A stretch of 36,450 nt of DNA from the NCBI GenBank assembly GCA_015655355.1, contig JAATFG010000030.1, forward strand, positions 1 to 36,450. The letters run 5' to 3'. The stretch is from Lysobacterales bacterium. GTDB taxonomy: Bacteria > Pseudomonadota > Gammaproteobacteria > Xanthomonadales > Xanthomonadaceae. The number at the start of each line of letters is the position of its first letter. The stretch's first letter is position 1. Positions 9,875 to 16,505 of this stretch are shown one piece after another. A program made the position numbers and the translations under genes. Below the pieces are notes generated by a model, which saw only the letters and a program-made list of their open reading frames with translations, did no database searches and had not been told where the DNA came from.

Positions 9875-10027
9875 GGGGCAATTCCTTTCTGGGCGCCTGT
9901 TCGGGCGTGGCGCAAGCGCCATTGGCTTCTGCAAGCCGGCGCGGCGCCGGCAAGCCGCGCATTTTAGCCCGACCAGCCGCTGCCGCGCTTGCGTTAAGCT
10001 GGCCAAGCCATCCTGACGGAGCCCCCC

Positions 10028-10747
10028 ATGTCCGCGCCTTCGCCCCGCGATTTCCACAAATTGATCGCCGCCGCCCTGATCGGGCTGGGCCTGGCCAGCG
10101 CCGGCTGGTTCGCCGCGCAGGGCATGGCCGGGCTGCGCACGGCGGATCGCTACGTGACGGTGAAGGGCTCGGCGGAGAAAATCGTCGATGCCGACCTGGT
10201 GGTCTGGCCGCTCGCGCAAACGGTCGGCGGCGACAACCTGGGCGAAGTGCAAGCCGCGCTGGAAGCCAACACCGCCACCATCCGCAAGTTCCTGCTCGAT
10301 GCCGGATTCAAGGACGGGGAAATCGTGGTGTCGCCGCCGCGGCTGGAAGATCGCTGGGCCTACTCCTACGGCAACAACCGGCCACCGGAGCGCTACCGTT
10401 ATTCCAACACCGTCACCCTGCGCAGCGATCGCGTGGCCGCTGCACTGGACGCGGTGCGCCGCAGCGGCGATCTGGTCGCGGATGGGGTGATGCTCAATAC
10501 CGAAAGCGGCCGCGGCCCGGAGTTCGACTACACCCAGCTGAACGCCATCAAGCCCGCGCTGATCGCCGAAGCCACCGCCAATGCGCGCAAATCCGCCGAG
10601 CAGTTCGCCAAGGATTCCGGCGCGAAACTCGGCGGCATCCGCAGCGCCAACCAGGGCGTGGTGGACATCGCCGACCGCGACGCCGGCAGCCCGCAGATCA
10701 AGAAAATCCGCGTGGTGACGACGGTCGAATACTTCCTCAAGGACTAG
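10028..10747 (+). CDS. SIMPL-domain (DUF541) protein
   Basis: Membrane-anchored or periplasmic protein of 239 residues with a SIMPL/DUF541 domain, a family with no firmly established biochemical role. An N-terminal hydrophobic segment (about residues 13-32, [19 protein letters not shown]) acts as a signal anchor. The SIMPL core follows, starting [20 protein letters not shown] and including [12 protein letters not shown] and the closing [12 protein letters not shown]. The ATG at 10028 is 8 nt after a GACGGAG purine stretch. The gene stands alone on the plus strand between aspS and fmdB, both on the minus strand, and its stop is only 4 bp from the convergent fmdB stop. Confidence 0.88.
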   Translation: MSAPSPRDFHKLIAAALIGLGLASAGWFAAQGMAGLRTADRYVTVKGSAEKIVDADLVVWPLAQTVGGDNLGEVQAALEANTATIRKFLLDAGFKDGEIVVSPPRLEDRWAYSYGNNRPPERYRYSNTVTLRSDRVAAALDAVRRSGDLVADGVMLNTESGRGPEFDYTQLNAIKPALIAEATANARKSAEQFAKDSGAKLGGIRSANQGVVDIADRDAGSPQIKKIRVVTTVEYFLKD

Positions 10748-10751
10748 GCGT

Positions 10752-11018
10752 TCAGTCCGACGAGGACGCGCCGCCGCCCGTCGAACCGGTCGAAGAACCA
10801 CCGCCGTCGACGAGGTTGCGCTTCTTGTCGCCGCTGCCCTTGAAGTCGGTTTCGTACCAGCCGCCACCGGCGAGGCGGAACTGCGGCGCGGTGATCTGGC
10901 GCTTGACCGTGTTTTCCTTGCCGCAATTCGGGCAAATGGCCGGATCGGGGTCGGACAGCTTCTGCAACTTGTCGAAGTGGTGGCCGCAAGCGGTGCATTC
11001 GTAGGCGTAAATCGGCAT
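10752..11018 (-). CDS. FmdB-family zinc-ribbon protein
   Basis: An 88-residue regulatory-type zinc ribbon of the FmdB/CxxC_CxxC_SSSS family; function not established. It begins [20 protein letters not shown] and has two CxxC pairs, Cys8/Cys11 and Cys29/Cys32, which should hold one zinc ion. The tail is Gly/Ser-rich, as usual for the family, ending GASSSD. I start at 11018 because homology begins with MPIYAYEC; the longer reading frame upstream is non-homologous. In many gamma- and betaproteobacteria fmdB sits directly upstream of aspS; here the SIMPL gene lies between them on the other strand. yheS is 79 bp upstream on the same strand. Confidence 0.92.
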   Translation of the reverse strand: MPIYAYECTACGHHFDKLQKLSDPDPAICPNCGKENTVKRQITAPQFRLAGGGWYETDFKGSGDKKRNLVDGGGSSTGSTGGGASSSD

Positions 11019-11097
11019 GGCAGAACTCGCAGACAAAAAGGAACGACAACGCGGCCATTGTCGGGGCGGCCGCGCGGATTTCAAGGTCGCCGGCCGC

Positions 11098-12954
11098 TCA
11101 ATCCATCAGCGCCAGCCACATCGCCTCGGCCTTTTCCAGCTCGGCCCGCGCCGATTCGCGCTGCCGGCCGAGTTCGGCCAGCCGGGCGAACGCGGCCGGA
11201 TCGGCCAGTTGCGCGTCGATGCCGGCGAGCTTCTCGGCCAATAGCCCGACCTTCTTCTCGGCCTCGGCCAGCTTGTGCGGATTGGCCGGCTTCTTCGCTG
11301 CCGGCCTGGACGCGGGCGACGCGACGGTCGCGCCCGCCTGCTCGTCGCGTTCGGCGAGCTTGCCGCGGGTGCCTTGCGCGCTCGGCCGCGTGCGCAGCCA
11401 CGCCGCGTAGGCATCGAGATCGCCGTCGAACGGCTCGACCACGCCATCGGCGACGCGCCAGAACAGGTCGCAGACCAGGCCGATCAGGTGCCGGTCATGC
11501 GAAACCATCACGATCGCGCCTTCGAAATCGGACAGCGCTTCGGCCAGCGCCTCGCGCATTTCGAGGTCGAGGTGGTTGGTCGGTTCGTCGAGCAGCAGCA
11601 CGTTCGGCTGCTGCCACGCGATCAGGGCGAGTGCGAGGCGCGCGCGTTCACCACCGGAAAAACCATCGATGCTCTCGAACGCGCGATCACCGGGGAAATT
11701 CCATTTGCCGAGGAAATCGCGGAAAGCCTGCGTCGACGCATCCGGCGAAATGTCGCGGAAGTGATCGATCGGCGATTGCCCGGCGTGCAACGACTCGACC
11801 GTGTGCTGGGCGAAGTAGCCGATGCGCAAATCCGGGTGCGCGCTGCGCTCGCCTTCAACCAGCGCCAGTTCGCCGACCAGTGATTTCACCAGCGTCGATT
11901 TGCCCGCGCCGTTCGGGCCGAGCAGGCCGATGCGGTCGCCGGCCTCGAGGCCGAAACCGACCTTGTGCAGGATCACCGCGTCATTGCCGTAGCCGGCTTC
12001 GCCGTGGTTGATGCGGATCAGCGAATGCGGCAGCTTGTTCGGCTGGGCGAACTCGATGCGGAATTCGCGCTCGACCCGCACCGCTTCGGTGCCGCTCAAT
12101 TTCGCCAGGCGCTTCATCCGGCTTTGCGCTTGCGCGGCCTTGCTGGCGGTCGCCTTGAAGCGGTCGATGAAGCTTTGCAGGTGCGCGCGCTCGGCCTGTT
12201 CCTTCTCGTGCGCGATCTGCTGCTGGCGCAGTTGCTCGGCGCGCTGGCGCTCGAAGTCGGTGTAGCCGCCGACGTACAGCTTGGCGCCGCCGCCGTGCAG
12301 GTGCAGGGTGTGGGTGGCGACGTTGTCGAGGAATTCGCGGTCGTGCGAAATCAGCAGCAAGGTGCCCGGATATTTCAGCAGCCACTGTTCCAGCCACAGC
12401 ACCGCGTCCATGTCCAGGTGATTCGTCGGTTCGTCGAGCAGGAGCAAATCGCTGGGCATCATCAACGCGCGGGCGAGATTCAGGCGCACGCGCCAGCCGC
12501 CGGAAAAACTCGACACCGGCCGGTGATGCGTTTCCGCCGGGAAACCCAAGCCGTGCAGCAATTTGCCGGCGCGCGCTTCGGCGTCGTAGCCGTTGAGTTC
12601 GGCGATGCGCAGGTGCGCGGTGGCGACTGCGTCCCAGTCTTCGGCGACGCTCGCATCGGCTTCGGCTTTCAATGCCGCGGCCACTTCGACGTCGCCGCCG
12701 AGCACGAAATCGATCGCCGCATCCGGCAATGAAGGCGTTTCCTGCGCGACCGAAGCGGTGCGCAGCCTGCCGGGCAGTTCGACGTCGCCCTTGTCCGCTT
12801 CCAGTTCGCCGCGCACCACCGCGAACAGGCTCGACTTGCCGGCGCCGTTGCGCCCGACCACGCCGACGCGGTAACCGGCATGCAATGCAAGGTTGACATC
12901 GGACAGCAGCAGGCGCTCGCCCCGGCGCAGGGCGAAATTGCGAAAAGAGATCAT
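11098..12954 (-). CDS. yheS: ABC-F family ATPase, YheS type
   Basis: Soluble tandem ABC ATPase of the ABC-F family, whose members act on the ribosome during translation rather than in transport. The 618-residue protein has two nucleotide-binding domains. The first has Walker A GRNGAGKSS at about 34-42, signature FSGGWRVRL and LLLLDEPTNHLDMD; the second has GPNGAGKST, FSGGERARL and LLLLDEPTNHLDLE. The linker between them contains HLQSFIDRFKATASKAAQAQ, and a basic, Ala/Lys-rich coiled-coil tail ends MWLALMD. It is collinear with E. coli YheS throughout. MISFRNFALRR at 12954 fits better than the start two codons earlier. It is divergent from the GTPase cassette. Confidence 0.93.
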   Translation of the reverse strand: MISFRNFALRRGERLLLSDVNLALHAGYRVGVVGRNGAGKSSLFAVVRGELEADKGDVELPGRLRTASVAQETPSLPDAAIDFVLGGDVEVAAALKAEADASVAEDWDAVATAHLRIAELNGYDAEARAGKLLHGLGFPAETHHRPVSSFSGGWRVRLNLARALMMPSDLLLLDEPTNHLDMDAVLWLEQWLLKYPGTLLLISHDREFLDNVATHTLHLHGGGAKLYVGGYTDFERQRAEQLRQQQIAHEKEQAERAHLQSFIDRFKATASKAAQAQSRMKRLAKLSGTEAVRVEREFRIEFAQPNKLPHSLIRINHGEAGYGNDAVILHKVGFGLEAGDRIGLLGPNGAGKSTLVKSLVGELALVEGERSAHPDLRIGYFAQHTVESLHAGQSPIDHFRDISPDASTQAFRDFLGKWNFPGDRAFESIDGFSGGERARLALALIAWQQPNVLLLDEPTNHLDLEMREALAEALSDFEGAIVMVSHDRHLIGLVCDLFWRVADGVVEPFDGDLDAYAAWLRTRPSAQGTRGKLAERDEQAGATVASPASRPAAKKPANPHKLAEAEKKVGLLAEKLAGIDAQLADPAAFARLAELGRQRESARAELEKAEAMWLALMD

Positions 12955-13173
12955 CCGCACATTTTACCGGAAAGCGTCGCCCCCCTGATTCCCGGGGATT
13001 TCACCAACACTGTGACGCAGTTCATCCGACCCAGAAAATTTCCAGTATTCCACCGCCACCTGCGCGCGAATGGATGCGGTTAGGATGCGGGCAGCGCGTC
13101 ACGGATGGAGGGGACATCTATCTGCACACGGCGCGGCTGCAAAGGAAATTGAATTCCGCAACCGGGGGTCAGG
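12955..13173 (+). promoter_or_regulatory. divergent intergenic region upstream of the GTPase cassette, with direct repeats
   Basis: The 219 bp between divergent yheS and the GTPase gene contain two exact copies of GGATGCGG, at 13072-13079 and 13083-13090. They are 11 bp apart, about one helical turn. A partial third copy (GGATGG) follows at 13102. Such spacing is typical of a protein binding site, but this is inference. The segment from about 13030 to 13060 is locally AT-richer. I see no clear sigma-70 promoter. Confidence 0.4.
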
Positions 13174-14214
13174 ATGACAGGTGCAGCAACAGGCACCAGC
13201 CGCAGCGGGCTGGTGCTGTCCGTGGCCGAGCTAAATGCGTCGGTCGCGTCGCAAGTGCGGGCAATGGGGCTGCTCGGCGCTTCGCGGTTGCACGACGTCT
13301 GGCGCATCAGCGACATCCGCGACGGCGCCGATTGCATCGTGCGCCCTCCCGCCAGCGGCGAACGCGTCGGCACCGTCGAACTGCTGCAGGACGATGGCAA
13401 GCGCGTGGCCTTCGAGCTGGACTGGCCGCCGCTGGAAGCGCAGCTCATCGACACCCTCGACCGCATCGGCGAACACCGCCGGCAACACCCGCTCAAGCCC
13501 AGGCCCGGGCAAGGTGGCGGCGTGTCGTGGATGAACCATCTGATCGGCGGCTTCGGCCGGCGCAAGCCGGTGGAAACGGCACCGGCGGCCAGCGACAAGC
13601 GCGCGGTGATTTCCGGCTATCTGTCGAAATTCGGCAGACTGGACACGGGCAAGCCGACGGTCGACCTGCTGCTGGTCGGTTCGCCCGGCTCGGGCAAGAC
13701 CACCGCGATCACCACCGTGTCCACCAGCAAGGTGCACAGCACCGAAGTGGAGGCGACCGACACCGTCGCCACGCTCAAGCAGCGCACCACGATCGCGCTC
13801 GATTACGGCGAGTGCGAAGTCGACGGCGGCCTCCGCGTGCGCCTGTACGGCACGCCCGGGCAACTGCGCTTCGCGCACATGATCCGGCAGAAACTCTCCA
13901 CCTGCGATGCGGCGCTGATCCTCGCCGACGCGACCAGCCTGGATCCGTTCGAGGACGTGCGCCACTACGCCGAACTGCTGCGCGGCTTCGCCAGCGACCG
14001 GCCGGTAATGGTCGCCTACACCCATCTCGACCAGGGCAGCATGCCGCGCGACCTGCGCGCCCGGCTTTCCGATCTGCTCGACCGGCGCGTGGCGTCGGTC
14101 CCGCTCGACCCGCGCGACCGCAGCAGCGTGGTCCGCTCGCTGTCGCTGCTGGCGAACAGCGCCGCGCCCGGCGCCGGCGGCACCCTCGTTCCACCCGCAG
14201 TCCGTTCCGCATGA
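13174..14214 (+). CDS. CvnD/MglA-like small GTPase with long N-terminal extension
   Basis: A 346-residue predicted GTP-binding switch protein. The C-terminal half is a Ras-like G domain: Walker A/G1 GSPGSGKTT at 169-177, switch I TTIALDYG (Thr205/Thr206), and switch II YGTPGQLRF at 225-233 with Gly in place of the usual Asp of DTPG. G4 is degenerate, THLD (283-286) instead of NKxD. TTIALDYG plus LYGTPGQ is the pattern of CvnD proteins of Streptomyces conservons, related to MglA. The first 150 residues match no domain I know; they include a Pro/Gly-rich linker near 108-118. The ATG at 13174 follows a GGGGG stretch. It heads a four-gene cassette with two roadblock-like genes, typical partners of such GTPases. 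Confidence 0.85.
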   Translation: MTGAATGTSRSGLVLSVAELNASVASQVRAMGLLGASRLHDVWRISDIRDGADCIVRPPASGERVGTVELLQDDGKRVAFELDWPPLEAQLIDTLDRIGEHRRQHPLKPRPGQGGGVSWMNHLIGGFGRRKPVETAPAASDKRAVISGYLSKFGRLDTGKPTVDLLLVGSPGSGKTTAITTVSTSKVHSTEVEATDTVATLKQRTTIALDYGECEVDGGLRVRLYGTPGQLRFAHMIRQKLSTCDAALILADATSLDPFEDVRHYAELLRGFASDRPVMVAYTHLDQGSMPRDLRARLSDLLDRRVASVPLDPRDRSSVVRSLSLLANSAAPGAGGTLVPPAVRSA

Positions 14215-14258
14215 CCACGACGATCCAACCCACCCAGCCCACCGCCAGGAGAAACCCA

Positions 14259-14654
14259 ATGAGTGCCGATTCCATCGTTTCCGCCATGATCACCAACGTG
14301 CCCAAGGCCATCGCCGCCGGCGTGGTCGACATGGGCAGCGGCATGCTGCTTGCCGTCAAGACCGTCGATTCGCATCCACAGGCCGTGCTCGACATGGTCG
14401 CCGCCGCGACCAAGGACCTGTACGAAGGCGACGCGGTGCTCAACATCGAGAACACCTTCAAGAAGATTCGCGGCGATACCTACCAGGGCCACTATTTCCG
14501 CGAAATCATCGTGACCTCGAAGAACCTGCTGCACATCTTCGCCCGCCTCGAAGCGCAGGAAAGCATCGTCGCCCTGGTCGTCGCCCGCGTCGACACCAAC
14601 CTCGGCCTGGCCCTGGTCAAGGCGCGCGAAATCGCCGCGACCTCGACGGTCTGA
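14259..14654 (+). CDS. roadblock/LC7-like protein 1
   Basis: A 131-residue cytoplasmic protein that I read as a divergent roadblock/LC7 (MglB-like) fold: an early helix (DSIVSAMITNVPKAIA), a strand with GVVDMGSGMLL, a helix around residues 38-55, and two later strands (FREIIVTSKNLLHIFARL and ESIVALVVARV) before a closing helix. Roadblock dimers bind small GTPases and act as activating proteins or scaffolds. A strong Shine-Dalgarno AGGAG at 14247-14251 lies 7 nt before the ATG, which decides the start against an in-frame ATG overlapping the GTPase stop. It sits 44 bp after the GTPase gene and 49 bp before a second roadblock-like gene. The fold call rests on pattern and context. Confidence 0.75.
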   Translation: MSADSIVSAMITNVPKAIAAGVVDMGSGMLLAVKTVDSHPQAVLDMVAAATKDLYEGDAVLNIENTFKKIRGDTYQGHYFREIIVTSKNLLHIFARLEAQESIVALVVARVDTNLGLALVKAREIAATSTV

Positions 14655-14703
14655 CGCGCTACGCTCCACGCATCCCGTGACGACAAGAAGATCAGGCGAT
14701 CCC

Positions 14704-15081
14704 ATGCAATTGCTGCAACAAGTCCACAAGCAACTGGCCGAGTGCGTCGACAAGCTGCCCAAGTCGATTTGCGCGTTCCTCGCCACCTACGACGGACACC
14801 TGATCGACCTGTACGGAAGCCAGCAACTGGCCATCGGCGACAACCTGCCGATGGCCAGTTCCATCCTCGGCCTCGCCCAATCGCTGATTTCCGGGCTGGA
14901 GGACGGCGCCCATCTCGACGACGTGATCGTGCGCAGCAACGACCGCGTGGTGGCGATGATCGGCGTCGGCGACGCGCACAACGTGCTCTACGTCGGCATC
15001 GTCGCCGAGCGCATGGTCAACCTCGGCCAGATGCTGGTGGCGGGCAAGGCCTGCGCCGACGCGGTGCGCGCGCTCTCGTAA
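14704..15081 (+). CDS. roadblock/LC7-like protein 2
   Basis: A 125-residue protein with a clearer roadblock/LC7 pattern: an N-terminal helix (MQLLQQVHKQLAECVDKLP), a strand-turn-strand AFLATYDGHLIDLYG, a long helix LPMASSILGLAQSLISGL, strands DDVIVRSNDRVVAMIGVGD and NVLYVGIVAER, and a final helix LGQMLVAGKACADAVRAL. This is the MglB-like topology. It differs clearly in sequence from roadblock protein 1, so the two could form a heterodimer on the GTPase (inference). ATG 14704 fits better than an upstream GTG at 14677. It lies 23 bp before the ABC-phosphatase gene. Confidence 0.8.
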   Translation: MQLLQQVHKQLAECVDKLPKSICAFLATYDGHLIDLYGSQQLAIGDNLPMASSILGLAQSLISGLEDGAHLDDVIVRSNDRVVAMIGVGDAHNVLYVGIVAERMVNLGQMLVAGKACADAVRALS

Positions 15082-15104
15082 TCCCGCAATCCCTTCGTGC
15101 AGGC

Positions 15105-16406
15105 ATGAACGCCGAAATCCCCGCGCAGGAACGACGCAGACACATGCACGGACAACTGGCGTTGCGCGAGATCCGCATCGGCTACGGCGACGAGGAACTG
15201 CTGCACATCCCCGCGCTGGATTTCCCGGCGCGCAAGATCACCGCGCTGATCGGCCCGGTCGCCGCGGGCAAATCCACGCTGCTGCGCCACATCGTCGGCC
15301 TGAGCCAATTGACGCCGTCGTGCTGGCACACCGGCGCGGTGCTGCTGGACGGCCACGCACTGCCGCAGGAAACGATCGAGGAAATGCCCGGCATCGCGCT
15401 GATGCCGCAGAAGGCGCGGCTGTATTCCGGCAGCGTGCTGCAGAACCTCGGCGTGGACAGCGCCGACGACCCTTCGCTGGCGTGGTGGATGGGCCTGCTC
15501 GGCCTGCAGGAAAAACTGCGCGACAAGCTCGACTGGGACGTCGGCATGTTGAGCCTGGCGATGCACCGCGTGGTCCTGTTGCTGCGCATGCTGTTGCGCC
15601 GCCCGCGCGTGCTGCTGCTGGACGAACCGCTCAACGACGTCGCGCTGTCCGAAGAAGACTGGCTGCTGCACACCTTGCGCCGGCTCAGTGGCCGGGTCAC
15701 CACGATCATCATCAGCCACAGCAAGCCGCATGCGCAGGCGGTGTCCGACCACGTCGCGCTCGTCACCGGCGGCCAGCTCGCCGAACTGAGCCGCACCACC
15801 GCGTTCTTCAAGCACCCGAGCTCGGAACTGGGCCGCAACTGGCTGGAAACCGGCAGCGCCTGGCCGGCGCCGGACTGGGACGACGACACGCCGGAACCGG
15901 CGCCGGTCGAACACCCGCCGGTGGCCGCGCCGCGCAGCAACCTCGGCTTCATCTGGATAAACAACAAGCGCCTGGCCGGCATGCACCAGCCCGGCCTGCT
16001 CGCCGACATCGGCGGCGATTTCCACGCCGTCGCCCAGCTCGGCATCGATCGCATCGTCACCCTCACCGAGGCGCCGCTGCCGCTGGACGGCATCGACACC
16101 TGCGGCATCGTCGTCGAACACTTCCCGATCGACGACATGGACGTGCCGCAACTGCAACCGACGCTCGCCCTGCTCAAGCGCTTGGTCAAGGACTACGACG
16201 GAGGCGCCAACCTCGCCTTCCATTGCCGCGGTGGACTCGGCCGCACTGGCCTGCTGCTGGCGTGCTTCCTGATGGCGCAGGAAACCCTCGGCGCGGGCGC
16301 GGCGATCGAGAAAATCCGCCGGCTCAACCCGAACTACATCCAGTCGCAAAAGCAGCTCGCCTTCGCCCAGGCATTCCCCGTGCATTGGCACGCGGCGATA
16401 TCGTAA
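15105..16406 (+). CDS. fusion of ABC-type ATPase and dual-specificity-type protein phosphatase
   Basis: A 433-residue two-domain protein. Residues about 16-245 form an ABC ATPase: Walker A GPVAAGKST (50-58), Q-loop LMPQKARLYSGS (Gln102), Walker B RVLLLDEP (168-175) and H-loop IIISHS (His205). The signature motif is degenerate, LSLAMHR (149-155) where LSGGQxQ is expected. After a Pro/Asp-rich linker (252-276), residues about 280-430 form a cysteine phosphatase with P-loop HCRGGLGRTG (Cys374, Arg380) and a likely general-acid loop HFPIDDMDVPQ (Asp343 or 344). No membrane segment is visible and no permease gene lies nearby, so transport is unlikely. A second ATG at 15144 (MHGQLALREIRIG), with AGGA upstream, may be the true start. 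It closes the GTPase/roadblock cassette. Confidence 0.88.
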   Translation: MNAEIPAQERRRHMHGQLALREIRIGYGDEELLHIPALDFPARKITALIGPVAAGKSTLLRHIVGLSQLTPSCWHTGAVLLDGHALPQETIEEMPGIALMPQKARLYSGSVLQNLGVDSADDPSLAWWMGLLGLQEKLRDKLDWDVGMLSLAMHRVVLLLRMLLRRPRVLLLDEPLNDVALSEEDWLLHTLRRLSGRVTTIIISHSKPHAQAVSDHVALVTGGQLAELSRTTAFFKHPSSELGRNWLETGSAWPAPDWDDDTPEPAPVEHPPVAAPRSNLGFIWINNKRLAGMHQPGLLADIGGDFHAVAQLGIDRIVTLTEAPLPLDGIDTCGIVVEHFPIDDMDVPQLQPTLALLKRLVKDYDGGANLAFHCRGGLGRTGLLLACFLMAQETLGAGAAIEKIRRLNPNYIQSQKQLAFAQAFPVHWHAAIS

Positions 16407-16459
16407 ATAGCCACGATGCATAAGCACACAACCGCTGCTGATGCGACTTGCGCGGGCGC

Positions 16460-16465
16460 TTGACA
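16460..16465 (+). promoter_or_regulatory. possible -35 element upstream of the TonB-dependent receptor
   Basis: A perfect TTGACA lies 40 bp before the receptor start, inside the 99-bp gap after the ABC-phosphatase gene. No acceptable -10 hexamer is seen 16-18 bp downstream, so this may be chance. I also see no terminator in the gap. Confidence 0.25.
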
Positions 16466-16505
16466 CAAACTCCCCGGCCTCTCTCCGTCGTGTGGATTTC
16501 CCGCA

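Noticed and set aside
9935-9951. GC-rich hairpin GCCGGC-GCGGC-GCCGGC between aspS and the SIMPL gene
   Set aside because: It lies between divergent genes where a terminator is not expected and has no adjacent T-tract; GC-rich DNA gives such palindromes by chance.
15105-15840. Reading the ABC domain as part of a conventional ABC transporter
   Set aside because: No permease or substrate-binding protein gene is adjacent, the signature motif is degenerate, and the domain is fused to a phosphatase.
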